DNA of 64,000 bases. Origin: Bacteroidales bacterium. GTDB taxonomy: Bacteria > Bacteroidota > Bacteroidia > Bacteroidales > UBA10428. Made by a program: the position numbers and the translations under genes. Position 1 is the first letter of the stretch; every line of letters starts with the position of its first letter. The notes beneath the pieces are model-generated. The model was not told where the DNA came from and did not search any database. It worked only from the letters and a program-made list of their open reading frames with translations. Location: NCBI GenBank assembly GCA_016929525.1, contig JAFGIP010000003.1, forward strand, positions 1 through 64,000. The letters run 5' to 3'. Positions 1 through 7,370 of the stretch are shown here, one piece after another.

Positions 1-42
1 TAGATTCCTCTTTCCGCCCAATTGGGCGGAAAGAGGAATCTA
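1..42. repeat. Perfect 42-bp palindrome
   Basis: Bases 1-42 equal their own reverse complement, with 21-base arms and no loop (centre CCCAATTGGG). No T-tract follows it, so a simple terminator is unlikely. It may extend beyond the window start. Candidates are an element end, a recombination site, or a fold-back assembly artefact; the sequence alone does not decide. Confidence 0.8.
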
Positions 43-69
43 ACTTATATTTGAAGAAATGTTGTCTAA

Positions 70-315
70 AGAAGGGGAGTATTTAATTCTATCAAGATAT
101 ACAATAAACTTAGAGGTAGATTATTAGATGTTACTTTTATGTTTGACACCAATGGTGATTGGAAAGTTGATTACCCATTAACATTAGGTGCAAAATTTCG
201 AAGGGAACAAACCGAGAAATATCAAAAATCAAAGCAAGCGGCAAGTCAAAAACAAATAAAGCCAAAAAATAAATGGCTTAAAAAATTTTCTCTTTATTCA
301 AGTAGCAATTCTTGA
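70..315 (+). pseudogene. Startless 3' remnant of an unknown gene
   Basis: An open frame runs from just after a stop at 67-69 to TGA at 313-315 and has no upstream start near its beginning; the first ATG is at 139. The predicted peptide includes FMFDTNGDWKVDYPLTLGAK and ends in a Lys/Gln-rich tail, and it reads like a real protein C-terminus. It lies just downstream of the 42-bp palindrome, so the 5' part was probably lost in a rearrangement. I do not recognise the family. It could also be a short intact gene starting at 139. Confidence 0.4.
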
Positions 316-392
316 CAGTGTTTTATTTACTGCCATAGTATCATTTATTTCAAAATCATCCAGGGTATTTAACAACTATTAACGGTTGATAA

Positions 393-431
393 TTTGTTAA
401 TTACAATAAAATGTGGTAAATTCGTACCACA
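393..431 (+). promoter_or_regulatory. Promoter and inverted-repeat operator of the XRE/ImmA pair
   Basis: TTTG at 393-396 is followed 20 nt later by TAAATTCG at 417-424, close to the Bacteroidota TTTG/TAnnTTTG promoter. A perfect 7-bp inverted repeat (TGTGGTA at 412-418, TACCACA at 425-431, 6-bp spacer) overlaps the -7 box. This placement suits autorepression by the XRE protein encoded at 464. Autoregulation is inferred from family habit. Confidence 0.5.
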
Positions 432-463
432 AACTAATCGTATGAAAAACACAGCCTTGTACT

Positions 464-835
464 ATGAAGAAATTTGGTGAATACATAAAAGAATTGAGAA
501 TAAAAAATCAAATTACTCTAAGGGAGTTCTGCAAAAGATCAGGACTTGACCCGAGCAATTGGAGTAAAGTTGAACGTGGTATAAACGCTCCTCCAAAAAG
601 CAAAGAAGTCCTTGAGACTATTGCAAAAGCGCTGAACTTAACAATAAATAGTTCAGAGTATAATCAGTTATTTGATTATGCCATGATTGATTTTATTCCT
701 ACAGAGTTAGCTGAAGATTCTAATGTACTTGAGAAATTACCTCTCTTTTTCAGAACAGCCAGGGGGGAGAAGCCCACTGAAGAAGAGCTCAAGGAGCTAA
801 TAAAACTAATAAAACAATCGGATGAAAGAGATTAA
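464..835 (+). CDS. XRE-family helix-turn-helix regulator
   Basis: This is a 123-residue protein with an N-terminal XRE/Cro-type HTH (about residues 5-60; TLREFCKRSGLDPSNWSKVE covers the helix-turn-helix). The C-terminal half is acidic and lysine-rich and ends EEELKELIKLIKQSDERD. The gene overlaps the downstream ImmA/IrrE-like protease gene by 14 nt, so the two are probably translationally coupled. Such pairs are known from ICE and phage control (ImmR-ImmA) and from toxin-antitoxin-like loci, where the protease cleaves or inactivates the repressor. An inverted repeat over the promoter is the likely operator. The partner pathway and target are unknown; no phage or ICE genes are visible in the window. 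Confidence 0.85.
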   Translation: MKKFGEYIKELRIKNQITLREFCKRSGLDPSNWSKVERGINAPPKSKEVLETIAKALNLTINSSEYNQLFDYAMIDFIPTELAEDSNVLEKLPLFFRTARGEKPTEEELKELIKLIKQSDERD

Positions 836-1502
836 ACCGGTAAGATTAACATGGCAAAGAATAAGGCAGATAGTAGAAGAATTTAGGGGAAAACATGTTG
901 ACCCAGTTGACCTAATTCCAGTTCCAATTAATGATATCATTGAGTTTAAACTTGGTCTTGATATACAGCCCATATTTGGATTAAAGGAGCAAATTGATAC
1001 TGAGGGTTTTTTACAAAGTAATTTAACCACGATATCCGTGGACAGTAAAAGCTATGTTGATGATCGATACAAATTTAGGCTCAATTTTACCCTTGCTCAT
1101 GAAGTTGGACACTTAGTGTTGCATGCTGAACAATATAAAGAAATGCAGTTTACATCAACTAAGGAGTTCATTCAGTTTCAGCAAAACATTGATGAAGATA
1201 GTCTTGAATGGTTTGAGAAACAGGCTAATGAGTTTGCTGGGAGGTTATTGGTACCGATTGATAAACTTAAAGAATTAGTTAGTGCTGAGGAGGCATTCTG
1301 CACTCAACTGGCTGATAAATTAGCAGCCAGTTCTGAAGAAATTAGTGGAAGAGAAATTGAATCGTATGTATTAGATAGCTTAGCAGGTAGAATTTACAAA
1401 GTATTTGAAGTCTCAAAGGAAGTTGTTAAGCGCAGGATAAGAACTGAGAACCTAAAACATGATTTTGGATTTATTGATCTCGCCTCAAAAAATGATAGTT
1501 AA
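822..1502 (+). CDS. ImmA/IrrE-family metallo-endopeptidase
   Basis: The 226-residue protein has the zinc motif HEVGH at residues 93-97 (context FTLAHEVGHLVLH), and a downstream ANEFAGRLLVP segment supplies the usual third ligand Glu. This is the COG2856/DUF955 fold. Family members such as ImmA cleave the cognate HTH repressor, and IrrE/PprI cleaves DdrO. The overlapping XRE gene just upstream is the probable substrate. The C-terminal half (about residues 130-200) is helical and looks like the usual substrate-recognition region. A bidirectional hairpin terminator follows about 50 nt after the stop. The gene is intact; its function as an anti-repressor protease is inferred from family and context. 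Confidence 0.88.
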   Translation: MKEIKPVRLTWQRIRQIVEEFRGKHVDPVDLIPVPINDIIEFKLGLDIQPIFGLKEQIDTEGFLQSNLTTISVDSKSYVDDRYKFRLNFTLAHEVGHLVLHAEQYKEMQFTSTKEFIQFQQNIDEDSLEWFEKQANEFAGRLLVPIDKLKELVSAEEAFCTQLADKLAASSEEISGREIESYVLDSLAGRIYKVFEVSKEVVKRRIRTENLKHDFGFIDLASKNDS

Positions 1503-1552
1503 TAAGGATAAAGAGCACCAGTTTATCCTATTTTTATACCCATTTAAAATAC

Positions 1553-1588
1553 AAAACCCTCTAAACTAACTGTTTAGAGGGTTTTCTG
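1553..1588. terminator. Bidirectional intrinsic terminator
   Basis: A perfect 14-bp stem (1553-1566 with 1572-1585, 5-nt loop) has T-tracts on both strands. It sits between the immA-like gene on the plus strand and tRNA-fMet on the minus strand, so it can end both transcripts. Confidence 0.8.
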
Positions 1589-1590
1589 AG

Positions 1591-1663
<73 letters not shown>

Positions 1664-1822
1664 ATATGCTATAAAATTACTTTTTGTTTTTAAATGAGCC
1701 AACATTTTGGCTACCAATCCCGAAACAATCAAAATTTTCAATTTTGCTTTTGTTTCGAGGACTCTCGAAAAACTATCAAATCAAGGATTTGTGTTTTTCG
1801 GAGCTGCTCCACCCCGCAATAT
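1664..1822. repeat. Hairpin-rich insert ending in a tRNA-fMet fragment
   Basis: Beyond the tRNA 5' end lie two nested hairpins. The first (1721-1757) has outer arms CGAAACA/TGTTTCG and inner arms CAAAATT/AATTTTG. The second (1766-1800) has outer arms CGAAAAAC/GTTTTTCG and inner arms CAAATC/GATTTG. They are separated by AGGACTCT. Three bases later, 1804-1822 repeats 1649-1667 exactly: tRNA nt 1-15 plus 4 nt of flank. The same hairpin-8 nt-hairpin-3 nt-tRNA fragment order occurs at tRNA-Ser. No intact coding gene is seen here. Confidence 0.7.
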
Positions 1823-2115
1823 ATTTTTAATTATTTAAGAACCTTAATAAAGTGGGTTTAAACCTCAAACTACCCTTTGGCAGTTAAAGGCCAACCCACG
1901 ATATGTTGTAAAAGTGTTTAGTTTTAGGTGGCAGCAAATATACACAACATTTTCTGTAACCAAAAATATTAGCCATTTGATTTAATTATTTAAAGCAATT
2001 ATCATTAAACGAAGGCATGTTAATCGATGTATGTCATTCTGACATTAAAAAGTTTAAAAATTAAAATGGTGTATAATTTGTGAGCACAGGAATTTAATAA
2101 TAAATCGTACTTAAA
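1823..2115. other. Intergenic stretch with one nested hairpin
   Basis: A nested hairpin lies at 1852-1899, with outer arms GTGGGTT/AACCCAC and inner TTGGC/GCCAA. Otherwise this is AT-rich DNA. A weak promoter-like TATAATTTG sits about 45 nt before the next gene. No coding frame is supported. Confidence 0.5.
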
Positions 2116-2820
2116 ATGATAACACCAGGGTATATATTAATATTTATCGTATTTGCTATAGTAAGCATGATTGTCGGGAATACGTTGAAATCAAAATTCA
2201 GGAAATACTCAAAAATTCCTGTTAACTATGGTATAAGCGGAAAGGATGTGGCAGAGAAAATGCTGCGCGATAATGGTATTTATGATGTAAATGTTATTCC
2301 TACAAAGGGTAATTTATCCGATCATTATAACCCCGCTACCAAAACGGTAGCATTGAGTCATGAAGTTTATTATGGTCAGAATGTGTCTGCTGCAGCAGTG
2401 GCTGCCCACGAATGTGGTCATGCAGTTCAGCACGCTAATGCTTATTCTATGCTTCAGCTTCGTACAGCACTTGTCCCTATTCAAAATGTTAGTGCCACAA
2501 TTCTGAATTTTGTTTTTACACTAATGTTTTTTGGAGCTTTCTTCGCAGGGAACATTCTGCCAATCGATTTGGCGCTATTTATTTTTGTAGCTTGTTATGG
2601 TGTATTTACATTATTTGCTCTGATAACACTACCTGTTGAAATAAATGCCAGCCAGAGGGCACTGGCATGGCTGGGTAACAGCGGAGTGACAAATTACGGT
2701 AACCATTCTCAGGCAAAAGATGCTCTGAAATGGGCAGCATATACTTATGTTGTTGCAGCAATTGCTTCGTTGGCAATGTTAGTATATTTTTTGTTGATGC
2801 TTCTTGGCAGAAGAAACTAA
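2116..2820 (+). CDS. Membrane zinc metallopeptidase, YugP-like
   Basis: The 234-residue protein starts with a hydrophobic N-terminal helix (about 4-22) and carries the zinc motif HECGH at residues 98-102, followed by a membrane-spanning C-terminal half with helices near 125-165 and 205-230. This arrangement and the preceding SHEVYYGQ segment match the Zn_peptidase_2 (YugP) family, neutral zinc peptidases of unknown substrate in the inner membrane. The gene stands alone, and a strong terminator follows 27 nt after the stop. The family assignment is firm; the physiological role is unknown. Confidence 0.88.
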   Translation: MITPGYILIFIVFAIVSMIVGNTLKSKFRKYSKIPVNYGISGKDVAEKMLRDNGIYDVNVIPTKGNLSDHYNPATKTVALSHEVYYGQNVSAAAVAAHECGHAVQHANAYSMLQLRTALVPIQNVSATILNFVFTLMFFGAFFAGNILPIDLALFIFVACYGVFTLFALITLPVEINASQRALAWLGNSGVTNYGNHSQAKDALKWAAYTYVVAAIASLAMLVYFLLMLLGRRN

Positions 2821-2846
2821 TTCCGGTAAAATATTCGATTACCTTT

Positions 2847-2876
2847 ACTCCTGAATAATTTTTCAGGAGTTTTTTT
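2847..2876 (+). terminator. Intrinsic terminator abutting the next start codon
   Basis: ACTCCTGA (2847-2854) pairs with TCAGGAGT (2863-2870), followed by six T at 2871-2876. The ATG of the next gene is at 2877, directly after the T-tract. The terminator suits the metallopeptidase gene but leaves almost no leader for the following gene. Confidence 0.8.
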
Positions 2877-4760
2877 ATGAATAAATGTCATTACACGTTC
2901 CCGTTAATTCTGATACTTTTTTTTCATTTTACTTTTTTTTATGCTGCAGGACAAGGGTCAGAATATTTAAAAAAGTTATATACAAAAAAAGAAGTATATA
3001 TTCCAATGCGTGATGGTATAAGGCTTTTTACTGCGATATATTCTCCAAGGGATTCATCCGTAAAATATCCTATTATGTTGGTTAAAACTCCTTATGGGAT
3101 AAGACCATATGGTGAAGAAAATTATCCTGAGAGCATTGGCCCTTCTGAGTACTTTGCTAAAGAGAAATACATTTTTGTATACCAGGATGCAAGGGGAATG
3201 TTTATGTCTGAAGGAGAATTTAGACAGATGACACCTCATATAACAGTAAAACCCGATTCTACTTTTACTGATAACAGTTCCGACACTTATGATGCGGTCG
3301 AATGGCTTTTAAAAAAAACAAACAATAACGGGAAGGTTGGCTTGTGGGGTATATCGTATCGTGGTTTTTATGCATCTTCAGGTATCATAAATGCACATCC
3401 GGCGATTAAATGTTCAAGTCCGCAGGCGGCAATTGCGGATTGGTTTATAGGAGACGATGTACATCACAATGGGGAATTCTCATTATTAGTCAATTTTCTT
3501 TTTTTTGAGATAGTTGCCCAGAAGAGGCAGGGGGTATTTACAGAATGGCCGCCAGTTAAAGAATATTCATCGCGTGATGCCTATAACTTTTTCCTTAACA
3601 TTGGTAAGCTGAATGAAGTTAATGATAAGTATTTTAACGATAATGTACCATTTTGGGACAGCCTGATATTACATCCCGATTATGATTATTTCTGGCAGGA
3701 AAGAAATATACTTCCCCACCTGAAAAATATCAAGCCTGCTGTTCTTGTGGTGGGGGGGTTGTTCGATCATGAGAATTTATATGGAAGTTTACAGACTTAT
3801 CAGGCTATTGAAAACAGCAGCGGTGCAGAAAACAGACTGGTTTTAGGGCCATGGATTCACGGAGGATGGGCCAGAACCGAAGGTGATTCCCTTGGCAGCG
3901 TTGGTTTTGGCAGCAAAACATCGGATTTTTATCAGAAACAAATAGAACTGCCATTCTTTAATTATTATTTGAAACGAAAAGGAAATCTTGATACCCTGCC
4001 AAAAGTGATGGTGTTTTCTACCGGTACTAATAAATGGAATTCTTTCAGTGAATGGCCGCCGGAAAATGTTATTGAAAAACAACTTTATTTCAACCAGAAC
4101 AGGAGTTTGTCGGATACACTTCCTAAGCAGTCAGGTTTTATTTATGATGAATATATTTCGGATCCGCATCATCCGGTTCCTTATACACAAACATTTCATC
4201 CGTTGCGTTTATTTTATAATAAAGAATACATGATAGAAGATCAAAGGTTTGCTTCTTCCCGTGCGGATGTTTTATCATATCAAACCCATACACTGGAAGA
4301 TACAATAACGATGACCGGTGACATTAATGCCAAGTTATTTGTTGCATCAACAAGTTCTGACTACGACCTTGTGGTAAAGATAATTGATATTTATCCAGAT
4401 CGCATAAGTATGGATTATTATGATAATGCAGAAGTAGATATGGCCGGTTATCAGCAGCTTGTAAGAACGGAAATATTCAGGGTTAAATACAGAAACAGCT
4501 TTGAAGATCCGGAGCCTGTATTACCTAAAAAGATAGAAGAGGTTAATATACCATTGAATGATATTTGCCATTCATTTCTTCCGGGACACAGAATCATGGT
4601 ACAGGTACAAAGTAGTTTGTTCCCATTATATGACAGAAATCCGCAAAAATTCATGAATATTTACGAAGCTGAAGAACAGGATTTCCAGAAAGCAAATATC
4701 ATGATATACGTTTCGAGAGATTACCCGTCAGGGATTACTTTTAAACAGATATCTCAATAA
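2877..4760 (+). CDS. CocE/NonD (X-Pro dipeptidyl-peptidase S15-like) hydrolase
   Basis: The 627-residue secreted protein has a signal peptide (about residues 1-26, ending FYAAGQ). An alpha/beta-hydrolase domain follows with nucleophile motif GISYRG (Ser near residue 160), a likely catalytic Asp in GGLFDHEN and a His in GPWIHGG. The C-terminal third (from about 400) is a jelly-roll of the PepX_C type. This is the CocE/glutaryl-7-ACA acylase/S15 family, whose members hydrolyse peptides or esters; the substrate cannot be read from sequence. The start is supported by the signal peptide beginning right at this ATG, although a terminator ends one base upstream. It converges on the glycerate kinase gene with a 3-bp gap. 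Confidence 0.88.
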   Translation: MNKCHYTFPLILILFFHFTFFYAAGQGSEYLKKLYTKKEVYIPMRDGIRLFTAIYSPRDSSVKYPIMLVKTPYGIRPYGEENYPESIGPSEYFAKEKYIFVYQDARGMFMSEGEFRQMTPHITVKPDSTFTDNSSDTYDAVEWLLKKTNNNGKVGLWGISYRGFYASSGIINAHPAIKCSSPQAAIADWFIGDDVHHNGEFSLLVNFLFFEIVAQKRQGVFTEWPPVKEYSSRDAYNFFLNIGKLNEVNDKYFNDNVPFWDSLILHPDYDYFWQERNILPHLKNIKPAVLVVGGLFDHENLYGSLQTYQAIENSSGAENRLVLGPWIHGGWARTEGDSLGSVGFGSKTSDFYQKQIELPFFNYYLKRKGNLDTLPKVMVFSTGTNKWNSFSEWPPENVIEKQLYFNQNRSLSDTLPKQSGFIYDEYISDPHHPVPYTQTFHPLRLFYNKEYMIEDQRFASSRADVLSYQTHTLEDTITMTGDINAKLFVASTSSDYDLVVKIIDIYPDRISMDYYDNAEVDMAGYQQLVRTEIFRVKYRNSFEDPEPVLPKKIEEVNIPLNDICHSFLPGHRIMVQVQSSLFPLYDRNPQKFMNIYEAEEQDFQKANIMIYVSRDYPSGITFKQISQ

Positions 4761-4763
4761 AAA

Positions 4764-5897
4764 TTAACGTTGAATAAGTAATGTTCTTACTAAAGAACGT
4801 GTTGTCCTTTCAACCAATTCCGATGCTGTTATTAATGCTTCATTAAGCTGCATTGGTTTATCAATAACCGATACGATACTGTCAAATCCTAAATTGTAAA
4901 GTAACTGGTATCCTTCGCCAAGAGTTCCGGCTATCGCGATAACCGGCTTATTATATTTTTTGGCTACGCCGGCAACTCCCATGGGTGTTTTCCCATACTG
5001 GGTCTGATCGTCAATCTTTCCTTCCCCTGTAAAAACTATATCGGTTTTTTTAATAAATTCATCAAGATGTGTCTCATGCCTGATAATATCAAAACCAGGT
5101 TTAAGGATAGCTTTGGTAAATGCCATCAGTCCTCCTCCCAGTCCACCGGCGGCTCCTGAGCCTTCAATATTTTCTATATCGATATTTAGCTGTTGTCTGA
5201 TTTTACCGGCAAGATGCTTTAGATTATTATCCAGTTTTTCAACCATTTCCCTGTTAGCTCCTTTTTGCGGGCCATATGTAAATGATGCCCCTTCTGTACC
5301 TGTTAGCAGATTATTAACATCACATGCAACAATTATTTCGGCTTGGACAATTCTGGGATCTAACTTTGAAATATCGATTTTTTCAATGCTTGAAAGTTCA
5401 CCTCCTCCGGTACCAACTTCTTGATTTAAATTATTATAGAACTTAATTCCCAATGCCCGGGCCATACCTACACCTCCATCGATGGTGGCGCTACCTCCGA
5501 TACCGATTATGATCTTTTCACATCCTTTGTTTACAGCTTCCATCATCAGCTGGCCGGTACCATAAGTTGTCGTTATCCAGGGATTTCTTTCTTCCTCATT
5601 TAATATTTCTATACCTGAAGCAGCTGCCATTTCAATAACTGCAGTTTTATTATCGCCCAGCAAACCATAAGTTGCCTTTCTTTTTCTCATTAACGGATCG
5701 AAAACTTCTGCCTGGATGTACTTGCCACCGGTTGAATCAACAAGTGCATTTACTGTTCCTTCCCCGCCATCTGCCATCGGGAGCATTTGAATTTCAGCTT
5801 CAAATAGCTCTGCCTGAATGCCTTTTTTCATTGCTTCAGCAACCTCAAGAGCTGTAAGACTGTTTTTATATGAATCCGGGGCAAGGAGAAATTTCAT
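4764..5897 (-). CDS. glxK: Glycerate kinase (GlxK/GarK type)
   Basis: The 377-residue protein belongs to the GlxK/GarK glycerate kinase family (EC 2.7.1.165 or 2.7.1.31), which phosphorylates D-glycerate. Visible landmarks are the N-terminal APDSYKNSLTALEVAEAM, the glycine-rich MADGGEGTVNAL and IGIGGSATIDGGVGMARALG, and FTGEGKIDDQTQYGKTP near the C-terminus. Length is normal. It is monocistronic on the minus strand. The glucosylglycerate phosphorylase-like gene 1.5 kb away would release glycerate, so this kinase may feed that product into glycolysis; that link is inference. Confidence 0.93.
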   Translation of the reverse strand: MKFLLAPDSYKNSLTALEVAEAMKKGIQAELFEAEIQMLPMADGGEGTVNALVDSTGGKYIQAEVFDPLMRKRKATYGLLGDNKTAVIEMAAASGIEILNEEERNPWITTTYGTGQLMMEAVNKGCEKIIIGIGGSATIDGGVGMARALGIKFYNNLNQEVGTGGGELSSIEKIDISKLDPRIVQAEIIVACDVNNLLTGTEGASFTYGPQKGANREMVEKLDNNLKHLAGKIRQQLNIDIENIEGSGAAGGLGGGLMAFTKAILKPGFDIIRHETHLDEFIKKTDIVFTGEGKIDDQTQYGKTPMGVAGVAKKYNKPVIAIAGTLGEGYQLLYNLGFDSIVSVIDKPMQLNEALITASELVERTTRSLVRTLLIQR

Positions 5898-5949
5898 GAC
5901 ACTGTTTTCCCAAATTTAAAAAATAAGACTTATGCAGTGCAAAAATCCG

Positions 5950-5965
5950 GGTGATTAATATCACC
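5950..5965. promoter_or_regulatory. 16-bp palindrome, CRP/FNR-type site
   Basis: GGTGATTAATATCACC is a perfect palindrome with 6-bp arms. It lies 65 bp before the first YfiR-like gene. The arms are identical to those of the palindrome at 6768-6783 before the second. The GTGAT-N4-ATCAC form resembles CRP/FNR-superfamily operators; the regulator is not identified. Confidence 0.55.
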
Positions 5966-6029
5966 AAACCCCGGTTATTAAAATTCGTAGAATTAGTGAT
6001 TAGGGATTGTAGGAATTAAAACTTGAAAT

Positions 6030-6536
6030 ATGAAGATGTGTCGATTACTGTTAGCAATTATTTTATTAGCGGGATTTAATGTAAAGGCTGAGCAGGATGT
6101 GGCCCTTATCGAAGCTATGTATATATACAATTTTTTACGATATATAGAATGGCCGGGGACCAGTGTTGGCGATAATTTTGTGATTGGAGTATATGGAGAT
6201 TCAAATACTCTTGACCATTTAATCAAATACACACAAAACAGAAAGGTAGGAATAAAAACAATCGAAGTAAAGAAGGTTTCAAATCTGAGTGAAGCAAAGA
6301 AGTGTCAGGTTTTATTTTTACCGGCTGAGTCAGTCAATGTTATTCAGCAATTAAGAAGTCATGTTGGGAACTCACCCTGCATGATTGTAAGTGAAGTTTC
6401 AGGTACTAATCAGTTAGGTTCAACTGTTGAATTTATCTTTGAAAATAATAAGCTCAAATTTAAAATTGATGTTGCCAGGGCACAACAACAAAATCTAATG
6501 GTGAGCAAAGCTCTCATTGACATGTCATCCTCTTAA
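6030..6536 (+). CDS. YfiR-family (DUF4154) periplasmic protein
   Basis: The 168-residue protein has a signal peptide (to about residue 20, GFNVKAEQ) and the YfiR/DUF4154 core: EAMYIYNFLRYIEWPG near the N-terminus, FVIGVYGDS, a central CQVLFLPAE, and C-terminal VEFIFENNKLKFKIDVARA. In Pseudomonas, YfiR is a periplasmic repressor of the diguanylate cyclase YfiN; no YfiN-like gene is adjacent here. A close paralogue follows 280 bp downstream, and both have a GGTGAT-N4-ATCACC palindrome upstream. A terminator follows the stop, so the two copies are separate transcripts. The partner and ligand are unknown. Confidence 0.85.
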   Translation: MKMCRLLLAIILLAGFNVKAEQDVALIEAMYIYNFLRYIEWPGTSVGDNFVIGVYGDSNTLDHLIKYTQNRKVGIKTIEVKKVSNLSEAKKCQVLFLPAESVNVIQQLRSHVGNSPCMIVSEVSGTNQLGSTVEFIFENNKLKFKIDVARAQQQNLMVSKALIDMSSS

Positions 6537-6563
6537 GATAATATTTTACTTTCTATATGAAAT

Positions 6564-6590
6564 CCCGGGTATGTTATCCGGGTTTTTTTG
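6564..6590 (+). terminator. Intrinsic terminator
   Basis: CCCGGGTA (6564-6571) pairs with TATCCGGG (6575-6582; one G-T pair), followed by a seven-T run. It ends the first YfiR-like gene. Confidence 0.75.
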
Positions 6591-6767
6591 TTTTTATTTC
6601 AATTATGCGAAAAAATTCAGGTTTTGACGAATGCACGAATCAGTGTTATCAGTAAATCATATTTCGCAACCGAAATTGACTTCTTCATGACTAAAATCCC
6701 TTTATTTAAGCATGTTTGCATAACTTTTTATGAATTGTTACGTATATGATCACAAAAAATGTTGAAC

Positions 6768-6783
6768 GGTGATATAGATCACC
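6768..6783. promoter_or_regulatory. 16-bp palindrome, CRP/FNR-type site
   Basis: GGTGATATAGATCACC has the same 6-bp arms as the site at 5950 and a 4-bp spacer. It lies 35 bp before the ATG at 6819. Its presence argues against an upstream start at 6759, which would put the operator inside the coding region. Confidence 0.55.
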
Positions 6784-6818
6784 ACAAAACGATAACAAAA
6801 CGCATTAAACTTTTCATT

Positions 6819-7322
6819 ATGAAAATTAAAGTCTTCTTAATTGGAATAATATTATTAATGGGCGTGAGTGTCAGATCGACTGAGAATATTTCCAGTGCAC
6901 AGGCTATGTTCATTTATAATTTTTTACGTCACGTAAAATGGCCTGAGGGTTCAACAGGAAGTACATTTGTAATTGGTATTTATGGGAGCTCTGAGACACA
7001 TTCTCAATTACTAACTTATACAACAAACAGAAGAGTAGGTACAAAACCCATTGAAGTAAAGAAAATTTCATCTGTTGATGAAGCAGTTGAGTGCCAGCTG
7101 GTTTTTGTGTCTGCAAACCAAAGCTCAAAGATCCCTTCATTTAACAGTAAAATTGGTAACAAACCTTGTTTAATAATAAGCGAAACTGAAGGGAGTACAG
7201 AAATAGGTGCAACCATTGAATTCCTTGTTATCGATAGTCGTTTAAAATTCAGAATAAATGAAGCACAAGCCCAGAAACAAAGGCTTGTAATTAGTAGAGC
7301 GCTATTAGATATGGCGGTTTAA
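6819..7322 (+). CDS. YfiR-family (DUF4154) periplasmic protein, second copy
   Basis: This is a 167-residue paralogue of the gene at 6030, with the same layout: signal peptide MKIKVFLIGIILLMGVSV, then AQAMFIYNFLRHVKWPEG, FVIGIYGSS, CQLVFVSANQ, and C-terminal EFLVIDSRLKFRINEAQAQ. I chose ATG 6819 because it gives the same length as the paralogue, begins the signal peptide directly, and leaves the palindrome at 6768 outside the gene. It likely arose by tandem duplication. The function is that of an exported sensor/regulator by family only. Confidence 0.84.
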   Translation: MKIKVFLIGIILLMGVSVRSTENISSAQAMFIYNFLRHVKWPEGSTGSTFVIGIYGSSETHSQLLTYTTNRRVGTKPIEVKKISSVDEAVECQLVFVSANQSSKIPSFNSKIGNKPCLIISETEGSTEIGATIEFLVIDSRLKFRINEAQAQKQRLVISRALLDMAV

Positions 7323-7341
7323 AATTAGTAAGTGAAAAAAT

Positions 7342-7370
7342 AAAGGTTGACTTTCTGTCAACCTTTTTTT
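7342..7370. terminator. Bidirectional intrinsic terminator between convergent genes
   Basis: AAAGGTTGAC (7342-7351) pairs perfectly with GTCAACCTTT (7357-7366), with a T-run on the plus strand and an A-run before it that serves the opposite strand. It separates the second yfiR-like gene from the sugar phosphorylase gene. Confidence 0.8.

Noticed and set aside
1..42. Palindrome as a terminator for an upstream gene
   Set aside because: No T-run follows it and it has no loop.
5113..5424. 103-codon plus-strand frame inside glxK
   Set aside because: It is antisense to a clear glycerate kinase and its composition mirrors the opposite strand.
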